From contig MVBO01000113.1 of the NCBI GenBank assembly GCA_002261195.1, forward strand, positions 1 through 47,245: DNA of 47,245 nt, in the 5' to 3' direction. The notes beneath the pieces are model-generated. The model ran no database searches. It was not told the origin of the DNA and saw nothing but the letters and a program-made list of their open reading frames with translations. Each line of letters begins with the position of its first letter. Position 1 is the first letter of the stretch. This DNA is from Bifiguratus adelaidae. Its lineage: Eukaryota; Mucoromycota; Endogonomycetes; Endogonales. Both the position numbers and the translations under genes were made by a program. Below are positions 22,742-32,919 of the stretch, one piece after another.

Positions 22742-25524
22742 ATGCAGACTTTGATTCCAAATTTGACATCCCGAGGGTGGCCTCGCCGCAATCGGTGGCA
22801 GCACAGGAAAGTCGACAGCGGATTAACGCCGTCCGACCTCAATTTGGACTCAGTGCGGCACAAGAACAAGCCATCTTTGCCGACAAGTCAAGGCGATTAC
22901 TCAACATCATTCGTGATACGCGAAACATCCTGTCAGACCTAAGAGAGACCAATAGAAACCGATTTCTAGTTCACTACCCGCTGGTGGCACCGAATTCATC
23001 AACCTCTAACCCATCGACCTCTCGAAAGCCGCTTTCCCGCTCATCGAGTTTCAGTCCTCAAAATGATACCCTCGGTCATCCGAAACCTCCTTCACCCGCA
23101 CCACGCGACATGCTTCGGCGTGGTTTCTCGACCAACAATTTCCCCATCACTGCACCAACGATCGGTGAGCCCGTAGAAGTTCCTGAAACGCCAAGCTTAC
23201 TTTCCGCCGAAACATCACGCGCCTTCAATCAACAGCTCAACGTCTTGCGGTTGGATATGCGATCAGGCCCGAATGCATTGACGGATATAGCTCATTTGGA
23301 AGATCGCACGATATCCTATCTCCTAGATGAACAGATCAACAACAGCGTCAAGCATCTCAATAACCTCGAAACGCGAGTTTCGGATACGAGTTCAAAGGTA
23401 TTGGTGACCGGCGATCTGAATGCCGGCAAATCGACATTTGTGAATGCCTTGCTTCAACGCGGTGTCTTGCCCATCGATCAACAACCGACAACATCCGTAT
23501 TTTGCGAAGTGTTGGATGCCGATGCCGAAAATGACGGCGTGGAAGAGGTTCATGGCATACGTGGAGGATCCCAGTACAAACGAACCAATACTGCGAGCTA
23601 CGATCGCCTAGAGTTGCGGCATCTATACAAGTATGCCGTCGAGGGACCAGAAGAAGGCAATCCCTACACCCATTTAAAAATTTACACGCGCGATCGACGT
23701 CGATTGGAGGAATCTCTGCTTCATAACGGTGTGGTCGATATTGCTCTTATAGACTCACCTGGCCTCAACACGGATTCCATCAAGACGACCGCTGTCTTTG
23801 CTCGACAGGAAGAAATCGATGTTGTCGTCTTTGTCGTTTCAGCCGAGAACCACTTTACGCTTTCCGGCAAAGAGTTTCTATGGAACGCAGCCAATGAAAA
23901 GGCGCATATCTTCATTGTCGTGAACCGTTTCGATGCGATTCGTGACAAGGAACGATGTAAACGACTCATTCTAGAACAGATTCGACAGCTATCACCGCGG
24001 ACCTATGAAGATGCCGAGAATTTGGTGCATTTCGTGAGTGCTGGTAGTGTAGGCATGGAGGAAATGGACTTTGATGAAGAAGGGCCCGGAGACGAGGTGG
24101 AGCAGGAGGAAGAAGAAGGAGAAGAGGAGGAATACGAGGAGTCGACCGACGTGAAGGGCAAGGGAAAGGCAAAGATGACGACGCGCAAAAAGGGTAAGGC
24201 GAATGGACACACGGGTCGTACGGTTGATGTGCCGGTGGAATTTGGGCGGTTGGAACGGTCACTTCGTGCCTTTGTCCTTGAGAATCGCACCAAATCCAAA
24301 CTCAATCCTGCCAAGCATTACGTCCGAAATGTTCTCAACGATGTCCAAGTCTTGGGCGAATCCAATCAGGCCAAGGCAAAGGACAGTCTCAAGGACGCCA
24401 ACGACTTGCTCGAAGAACAACGACCTACATATGAACGGCTGCTGAATGCACAAACCGAGATGCTCGAGGAAGTGGAGCAGATGGCGGAGGACGCGGTGCA
24501 TGCCATAGAAACATCGACGGGCGATCACTTGACGGACATGGTGGACCATTTGAACGATGCCTTTAGAGGCCTTGAATACCCAGGATTGTTTCTCATCTGG
24601 CAATACGCTCAAGACGTGGTGGATTCGATGGTGCAAATGGTCGTGGGTGGTGTGCGCGAATGTGAAGAACGTGCTGCGGAAGAAACGTTGGCCACAGCGG
24701 AAGACATGGAGGAGACAGGCAGAGAGTACCTTGAGGGTCCGGTCAACGGTTTTGCGCATGCAGAGAGCTCGGGCACCAGTGGCAGTGCGAATGGTGGATC
24801 CGGTACGCCAGCGCACCAAGAAGGCGATGACCAGAGTCTTGTGCCCAACATTGACGTTGATGTCATGTTTCCTGTGACGCAGAAAACAAGCAATGCGCTC
24901 ACCAGACCACTCCATATCCAAGTGGAGCCCTTGGACTTTTTCGATTTCGATCTTCAAGAACGCTTATCTGTAATGAGTGTCTCTACCGCCGGTCTGACCA
25001 TGATTGCGGGACGATGGCTGAATGTACGAAACGTCATGGGCGGGCTATGGGATGTCAGCGGCGTGCTTGGTCAATCGAGCAGTCGGCGCTGGATGGTACC
25101 GGCCATGAGTATTGCTGGTGAGTGTGGTAACCGGTGCAGGTGAAAGACTAGAGGCTCACCTCCTACAGGATTAGGATTGGTGGCCTTCATGCTGAGCGAC
25201 ATGCGACGCGCTGTCGAGCGGAAACTATACAAGAAAATGAGACGACAGCTTGATGAGGCATCTTATGTCGATGTTCAGTCCTATCGTATTGCTCGACAAT
25301 CTCGAAAACAGCTACGGCGTGTGGGATACGCACTCCAAAACAGGATCCATCGTGCCTTGGAGGGATGCGAGCAGCAACGGGAAGAATGGGTACACCGAGT
25401 ACAAGTCTCGGAAGAAGCCTTGGAGTTCTTTTCGAACGTCCTGAAAAAGGTGGAGCAATTGAAAGGTGATGTACAAAACGTGGTCGTTGAAGAACGACGA
25501 GTCACCCCTTCGGAGCTAGATTGA
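22615..25524 (+). CDS. FZO1: Mitofusin (outer-membrane fusion GTPase)
   Basis: Two exons, 22615-25117 and 25169-25524, give 952 residues. A Ser/Pro-rich N-terminal tail and a helical heptad region precede the dynamin-type GTPase. The P-loop is GDLNAGKST (about 266-274), switch I contains QQPTTS, the G3 motif is DSPG (about 380) and the G4 motif is NRFD (about 438). An acidic insert of about 15 Glu (about 492-510, nt 24085-24145) and a Lys-rich segment interrupt the GTPase C-terminal part. This Glu tract is unusual for the family, and whether it is a lineage insert should be checked. Two hydrophobic stretches around nt 24960-25200 (residues 783-848) form the membrane hairpin; the intron falls between them. 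A C-terminal heptad repeat ends the protein. Fzo1 tethers and fuses mitochondria. The ATG at 22615 (MSYFPNSKKS) was chosen because upstream in-frame residues look non-coding. Confidence 0.94.
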
Positions 25525-25565
25525 ATTGCTACAACAATGTGTCTATATATACGTCTACAATACAG

Positions 25566-26448
25566 TTATTGTCCCGTACGAGATTGTAGTTCTACTGTCC
25601 AGACCACCGGTGCATCTGTCTCAATTTCTACCTCATCGGCGTCCAGCATATTCGATGTGCTAACCATGCCACCAAATTGACACCAATAATCCGCTAGACG
25701 CAACACCATGAGCTCAAACCTCTCCAGTCCATGCAATACTCACTTAGATTCCATCTCAGACCTCGTGTCGTCAAATGACATCCTGCAACACCAATCGGCA
25801 TCACTCCACACGTCGGTCCCTCATACCGTCGATCACACTTGATCACATGTTTGCCTCTATCCAACAAAACGGTCATATTCTCGTCACTCAACAGCCATAT
25901 CCGTCGATCCTTGTCATCCTTGTAATAGAACAAGAGATTGATACTGTGGATCGTTTGATCAAATCGACCTCCAAGCGCACCAAACCCAATCACATCGACC
26001 TTCCCTTGCTTATCCGCCCAGGCTATACTCTTCATGAAATCGGTGGCGTTCTCGTCCGTGTCTTGGACTAGAGGGACCCCGCGCGTCGTGTAATAATCGC
26101 GTACCGTGTCGCGCAACGAATCCAAATCACCGCATATCGCATTGGGAATATACCTAGACAAACTCAATGACCTGGTTATACGGTGCGCCAATCTCGCCTA
26201 CCGTTCCAGCGTCACGGGGTCATCCTTGAAGGCATCGTAGAGCCGATTCGCTCCGCCGTCCGCGCAAATGCGTAGCGTTGCTATGATGCGCAAGCATGAA
26301 TGACCCATCAAAGGTACGATAAAAACTCACCATTCTTCCATAGGAGAGGAAAAATGTCTTTGCGATTGTGGATGGGTTGGTTAAGTATGACGAGCGCATA
26401 CTCTTTGCTGCTAGGCTGTAGAAACAGTGTCGAGTCCCAGGTTGTCAT
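25566..26448 (-). CDS. THI80: Thiamine pyrophosphokinase
   Basis: Exons 26448-26331, 26280-26202, 26153-25744 and 25693-25566 give 244 residues. It transfers pyrophosphate from ATP to thiamine to make the cofactor TPP in the cytosol. The motifs appear in order: YALVILNQPI (N-terminal strand), ICADGGANRLYD (about 42-53), ICGDLDSLR (about 72), DENATDFMKS (about 97), IGFGALGGRFDQTI (about 120), the C-terminal beta-sandwich with LRWNLTDYW, and FGGMVSTSN, the thiamine-contacting loop. The convergent neighbour FZO1 ends 41 bp away. The promoter is shared with TPI1 in a 117-bp divergent gap. I see no TPP-riboswitch-like element in the introns. Confidence 0.94.
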
Positions 26449-26565
26449 GACCGTTGCCCTTGAGCGTGTGTGACTGTGAATCAAACGAGGGCCGGCCATA
26501 AACAAAGGTTTAGGAACACTTGTCTTTGAACGCTTCTTGTTCTTGCTACTCGACACTCGCACACC
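26449..26565. promoter_or_regulatory. Bidirectional promoter between THI80 and TPI1
   Basis: Only 117 bp separate the two start codons. The interval must hold both 5' leaders and core promoters unless transcription starts lie inside the neighbours. The TPI1 side has a pyrimidine-rich run ending CACACC before the ATG. No clear TATA box is seen. Confidence 0.5.
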
Positions 26566-27414
<849 letters not shown>

Positions 27415-27564
27415 GTGGCATAGAAAGAGAGCTTGATCCGGATGGTTCTGATTTTGGATTTGCATATGCACTTTATAAAACGGTTCACAGATCCTCGAGC
27501 CTCGAGCGTCTTGACCACCATCTAATACATTCTGACATTTGCTATGTACAGTATGATCCTTTCT

Positions 27565-30096
27565 CTACGTATCCTTCAAGCCCATTTTCAACAAGGCGGA
27601 CACCAGCGCCTCTTCCACAAAATCTAAAATGATCGCATCATCCCGCTTGGCCTTTTGTACAATGAGCGAGTCGCCAGAGACGATGCGTGAATCTGTCTTG
27701 GAGAGGCCTAACAACTCATTCCAGTCGATGGCATCCAAATCGATGCCTGCACCGTGGAGCCACTCTCTAAAGGCGCCGTTTTCCCATAGCGCACTCGTAT
27801 AGGTGCCGGCACTGCCTCCATGAATCTTGGCAAACCAGGCTCTGATCATGCCAACAGCGATGGTGAGGTGTCGCCTGGCTTGTTTGGCCAACTCTGGCTC
27901 GCGGTCGCCAAGTTGGGCTACCGAATAGTGGACTTCGCAAGCCAGCATCAGCGCGTGAAAGTCGACGGTTGATTTCGTGTGTTTAGACGTGTAGCTCGCC
28001 AAGACACAGATATTATTGGCAGTTGTAATGCAGGTTTGAATAGCGCGATTGAGGAACTGGAATACCGTCGATGTGGTGGGTCCGAGTTTGGTGAGATCGG
28101 TTGGAAGGAATCGAATGTTGAGCCACAAGAGCGTCGTGTAAAATTGTTGCATGATGAAAACCACCGCGGGAGGTGGATCGAGTTCTAACAGCCTGATTTC
28201 AGTCAAGGGATCAAAAGGACGACCCCACTTCAAGTCGTCCTCCAGCTTGTTGTCGTAGAAATTGGTCAACAAGCCTTCGACTTCGAGACACGCGTCAACC
28301 GGCACCATGCCGACTTTCTGATGGCCGTCAAAATCCTCCAGCAAAAGTCGCCGTATGGTCTCGACCCTCTCATTGTCACCCGAGTAGGCCAAGTGCATCA
28401 GTCCAAGGAGATGCTGGTACGCCCTAATGCTGAGTCGGCATGCCGCGTCTTCGAACGGTAGCGCCTTGGGTGGAGGTAATCTATTCAACATGTCTTTGAA
28501 ATTGTGCTCATAGCTGCTCTTGGCGGCATTGTGAAAGCGGTGCATAAAGGAGACCCGCATAGTCATGCTCGTGACGACCCAATTGCATCTGTTGAACAAC
28601 TCCTTCTCTACTTTCGGATCCATGTCGGCAGTATCCGGAAAACTTCTCGTTCCGGCTATTGGCTCCATCATCTCAACAAGTAGGCGTGCATGCGACAGAT
28701 ACGTCTTGGCTTTGTCAAAGTTGAGCTTGATCAAGCAGTAAGCTTGAAGGGTGAGAAGCGTGAGGACATTGTAGATGCTAGGCGTATCGAACTCATCCTC
28801 TATGCGTTCTCTCGCCTTTTCGTAGTAGTAGGTGCCAAGTCGTCGGGCATATCCCAAGTCTGGGGGAAAGTTGGGAAAGATATCCTTGTCCCACCACATG
28901 AGAATGACTGAGCACGCACCCATGGCGCTGAGAAAAGGGACAGTGAGCGGATCTTCGGTTCTATTGTAGATGTTGATTAGATGACTTTTGCTGACCAGCG
29001 GCATGATTGGATGTATATCGTTGAGGTAACAGTTAAGAATGGACGGGATCCAGCGGACTGCCTCGGCATGCGTGATGTTGTTGACTGGGACAATCCGAAA
29101 TTTGCCGTCGCTGTTCATAGAAAAGACATTTTGGAGCCAATCGCGCATATGATATCCGATGGCACCTCGATGAGGATTTGTGAGGAATACACGGGGTGGA
29201 GTGATGGATGATTGGTTCGGGCTGGGTTGTTCCTTGGGGAGTCTTGGCACGGACCCGACAGCGGCGTCGAAGATTTGATCTTTCCACTCAGTGCCAAGGA
29301 CTTGTGCCCCATGCATCATAAATGCCTGTAAATCTTGCAGAGAGCTGATGTTTGTGAAGATGCGAAGACCATTTTTGGTAAGGGTGAAACGCCAAGGCGG
29401 AGAGTCACCATGTTGAAATGACGAGATAACATCTGCTACCGCCTTCGAGGTCAATGCCAAATTAGATTCGATGGTGCTGTCGTCGCTTGCACCACGTCCT
29501 TCGCTCTCATCGCTTGTCGATAGTGACGTCCAATCCAACCCGAGTGGTGACTGTAACGCTTCGTCCGTCACGTAATCCGAGAATAACGTATCGATCAGTA
29601 AGGAATCTCCGGTTATGCCGTCCATTGGAATCATGGCATTGCTCATATCGAGCTCATCATCGATATCAAGAGGTGTATTGCTGGCATTGGATGCTGCTGC
29701 TTTTTGTGCCAAGACTCTCTTCATCTCCTCCTCAATTTGTCGAATCTGCTCCTCGAGTAGCTCTACCTCTGATTGCGAGGCTACGTCGATCATATCTGCT
29801 TCCTCGATACCGAACGGAGATGTCGGGCTGGATTTCCGCGATGACTTTGCTTTGGCCAACAACGCTTTGCGCTCCTTGAGAGAAATATCTTGACTGAAGT
29901 AACAGTGTAATCGAAGTCGTCTGCATCGTTCGCAGATACGTTCTCCTTCTGGCGGAATAACGCACTTTCGTCGTTGCTTCCTGCAATTCTCGCATGGCTT
30001 GTTTCGTTTGCGAGGTTGATGCTCTGAGGGTGTTGAACCGTCAAAGTCTGTAACGAACATCTGTCCGTCACTCTCTTCTTTCATTGTCGTCGTCAT
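27565..30096 (-). CDS. Zn2Cys6 fungal transcription factor (tandem copy A)
   Basis: A single intronless exon of 843 residues, which is notable because almost every neighbour is split. The zinc cluster is close to the N-terminus: CENCRKQRRKC, then nine residues, then CERCRRLRLHC, a C-x2-C-x6-C-x9-C-x2-C-x6-C spacing. A coiled coil (about 108-135: QSEVELLEEQIRQIEEEM) lies after it, then acidic spacers. From about residue 235 to 700 it shares a colinear layout with the next gene upstream: ITHAEAVRWIPSILNCYLND, CSVILMWWDKDIFPNFPPD, YARRLGTYYYEKARERIEDEFDTPSIYNVL, and SALLKMGL at the C-terminus all have counterparts there. The target genes are unknown. It is convergent with TPI1 (150 bp between stops). 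Confidence 0.88.
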   Translation of the reverse strand: MTTTMKEESDGQMFVTDFDGSTPSEHQPRKRNKPCENCRKQRRKCVIPPEGERICERCRRLRLHCYFSQDISLKERKALLAKAKSSRKSSPTSPFGIEEADMIDVASQSEVELLEEQIRQIEEEMKRVLAQKAAASNASNTPLDIDDELDMSNAMIPMDGITGDSLLIDTLFSDYVTDEALQSPLGLDWTSLSTSDESEGRGASDDSTIESNLALTSKAVADVISSFQHGDSPPWRFTLTKNGLRIFTNISSLQDLQAFMMHGAQVLGTEWKDQIFDAAVGSVPRLPKEQPSPNQSSITPPRVFLTNPHRGAIGYHMRDWLQNVFSMNSDGKFRIVPVNNITHAEAVRWIPSILNCYLNDIHPIMPLVSKSHLINIYNRTEDPLTVPFLSAMGACSVILMWWDKDIFPNFPPDLGYARRLGTYYYEKARERIEDEFDTPSIYNVLTLLTLQAYCLIKLNFDKAKTYLSHARLLVEMMEPIAGTRSFPDTADMDPKVEKELFNRCNWVVTSMTMRVSFMHRFHNAAKSSYEHNFKDMLNRLPPPKALPFEDAACRLSIRAYQHLLGLMHLAYSGDNERVETIRRLLLEDFDGHQKVGMVPVDACLEVEGLLTNFYDNKLEDDLKWGRPFDPLTEIRLLELDPPPAVVFIMQQFYTTLLWLNIRFLPTDLTKLGPTTSTVFQFLNRAIQTCITTANNICVLASYTSKHTKSTVDFHALMLACEVHYSVAQLGDREPELAKQARRHLTIAVGMIRAWFAKIHGGSAGTYTSALWENGAFREWLHGAGIDLDAIDWNELLGLSKTDSRIVSGDSLIVQKAKRDDAIILDFVEEALVSALLKMGLKDT

Positions 30097-30288
30097 TGGT
30101 GGAAAGCCATATACTCAATCTACAGAAGAGGCGATCCTTGCAAAAACACTATTAGTCCGCGCGTCCAATCAATCAGCAGGACAAAAAGAATGGCGCAGTC
30201 TTGACTCAGAGTGTTCCGAAATATTTGTAGAGGTTGCTTAGTGGTATGGCTAGTCTATCTATTTACACACTTTGACAGGGGTTGAACA

Positions 30289-32661
30289 TCAATGGATACC
30301 GAGTTTGAGCAAAGAGGAAACCAACGCCTCTTCCATCAGGTCGTATACGATAGGTTTGGAGGTCTTGTCTGGTTCTCTTCTCCCTACTTTGCCAGAACGG
30401 ATGGCAAGACAGGCAGTACTTTTCCTAACCAGGTCATTGAACATCCTGGATTTGGGATTAATGCCTGCGCCTTCCAGCCACTGATGAAAAGCGACACTAT
30501 CCCACAAATCTTGCGCTCGAATTTGGGCAGCATTACCATGGATCCTGGCGAACCAGGCTCTAACGATCGCGACAGAGCGAATCAGGCAGTGCTGGGCTTG
30601 CCTTGCCAAAGGTGGTTCGATCGTACCCATTTGCGCCACCGAGTATAGTAACTCGCAAGCGAGCATAAGTATCTTGAAGTCTGCATTCACCTTCGTGTAC
30701 GCCGTAATATAGGAGATCAAGTTGCAAATAGTGTTCGCGGAAGTGATGGAAATACGATAAGCGTGGTGGAGGAATTGATGTACGGCTGATGTAGGCGGTT
30801 GTAACTTGTCGAGATTTGACGGCAAAAAGCGGATATACATTCGCAGATGGACAGCATAGAATTGTTGCATGAGGTATAACATAGCTTGTGAGGGCTTGAG
30901 TTGCAACAACCGAGCTTCCGTCAAGAGTTCCAGTGGACTCCCCCATTTGAGTTCCTCTTCCAAACCTTCATAAAAATGCGCCAATTTCGATTCCATATCG
31001 AAGCATAGATCAATAGGTACTGGGAGCACCTTCTGATCGTCTGTGGAAATCTCTTGGAGTAATTTGCCCGCAGCGTCAGCTTGCCATATATCAGATCGAG
31101 AGTGAATTCTCGAAAGTGCTGATAGATGTCTATAGGCTGCAATCATGAGCTGAATATCATCATTTTCGTAAGGAAGTTCCTGCGGCGGCTCCAAAGTAGA
31201 TTGGCTTTGAGGAAGAGATTTTGCTTCTTCCTTGAGCTCGATAGCTTCAACCTTGCGATGAAGTGTAAAAGAGAGCCGAATGGACATTGGCATAACGAGC
31301 CACTTTAGTCTTTTGAAAAGCTCCGTTTCAACGTCAGGATCCATGTCGGACGTATCGGGAAGGCTTCTTGTACCAATCATCGGTTCCGTAGTCTGCAAAA
31401 GTAATTTGGCATGGGATAGGTACACCATTCCTCTTGCAGGATTGAGCGTGATCAAGCAATACCGTTGCATCGCCAGGAATGCGAGCACATTGTACATACT
31501 AGGTGTATCAAATTTGTCATCCATGCATAAGCGTGCTTGCTTGAACAAATACGCGCCGAGTCGCCTTGCGTAAGCGGCATCTCTAGGGAAACCTGGAAAA
31601 GCGTCGTGGTCCCACCACGCAGCAGTTACCAAGTTAGCTCCGCATGCAGGGAAAAACGGAAATGACAAAAGGTCTTCTGTTCTGTTGAATATGCCGATGA
31701 TATGCGATCTGCTGATGACGGGATAGCCGGGAAGAACGTCATCGAGGTAGGAAAAGAGCATTGTAGGGATCCAGCGCAAGGCATCCGCGCGCATGTCCGT
31801 CTCGAACGCGTCGGTACTGGCTTCGTCGACACGTTTCGTCTCCATGAATTTCCTCAGCCAATCCGTGAGGTGAAATTCTATGATAGCTCGCTTTGGATTC
31901 GTAAGAAAAATGCGCGATGGGAGCGATGTCTTTTGCGTCGTATTTCGCTCTTGTCTCGGTAGACGTGGAATCGGTCCTGTGAATGATGGAAGCTGATCCT
32001 CCCACTGAATGCCGACAATGTTTGCGGCCAACCGCATGAACGCGTGCAAGTCATGAAGCGATTGTACATTCGTGGAAATAGAAGGACCATTCTTTGACTC
32101 TTGAATTCGCCAAGCCAGAGCATTTCGGCAATCATGTTGAGGTGTCGTAGCTACCGTCGACGCTTTTGTAGGTAAATTTGGGTAGTAATCGGCATATATC
32201 CGCTGCTTTGGTGAATTCGTCGTGTGGATGGCCTCAATTTGCTCTTGCATGTCCTGCATCTGCGCCTGAAGTTGCTCGATCTCGAGTTTCGACACTTTGC
32301 TCCGCTCCTTCTCCCTTCTAGTTTTCGGAGTAAACGGATCGGTGAACCGGATAATGTTCTTTCTGGCGGTAGTCGCATCCAGGGCATGGGCATTGACAGA
32401 GGCTTCGGGGGCGAAATAACACTTGAAGCCAAGGCGTCCGCATCGTTCACATACCAACTTCCCATCGGGTGGCAGGATGCACTTGCGCCGTACACCTCGA
32501 CACCGTTCGCAAGGCGTGGTACGCTTTCCTCGCCTTATCCGCTGAGTCTTGGTCACGTTGAAGTTCTTGTCTGTATGCGCGTGAATCGCTGACTGCGTCG
32601 TTCACTTGATGTCAACTTGCAGTGAGCAGATAAACACGCGATACATAGCCCAAGTGTACAT
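30289..32661 (-). CDS. Zn2Cys6 fungal transcription factor (tandem copy B), start uncertain
   Basis: The main exon 30289-32592 encodes the zinc cluster CERCRGVRRKC, nine residues, CERCGRLGFKC, a coiled coil (about 95-125) and a helical regulatory region parallel to copy A (SRSHIIGIFNRTEDLL, ARLCMDDKFDTPSMYNVLAF, EALVSSLLKLGIH). There is no ATG in this frame between an upstream in-frame TGA (32604-32602) and the cluster. An in-frame ATG at 32661 is separated from it by that TGA. A 45-nt intron, 32637-32593, with a weak GTGTTT donor and a CAG acceptor, would remove the TGA and give 775 residues starting MYTWAMYR. This start is inference. Otherwise the copy uses a non-AUG start or has lost its start. 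The body is free of stops and frameshifts, arguing against an old pseudogene. Confidence 0.7.
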
Positions 32662-32919
32662 ACACCCGTTTTGTGTACCAGTAAAGCCTGCGGAACAAAG
32701 CCCAACCAATTCGCCGCAAATGTAATCCAATTGGACTCTTGCCAATTTAGCTCAGAGTTGAGCAAGTTCTGGTCGATTGTATCACGCACATGCTTAGCCC
32801 AAGAAAGGTTGAGATCGAACGACTAACCCAGATGGGTCAATGAACGTGTCTAACTTGTCAAAAAAAGCCTGAGTTGGTGATTCACACATCTCGAATTTAA
32901 TGCTTAGCTATGTTACATT

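Noticed and set aside
25566..26448. TPP riboswitch in THI80
   Set aside because: Introns are too short (48-51 nt) and lack the conserved thiamine-box sequences.
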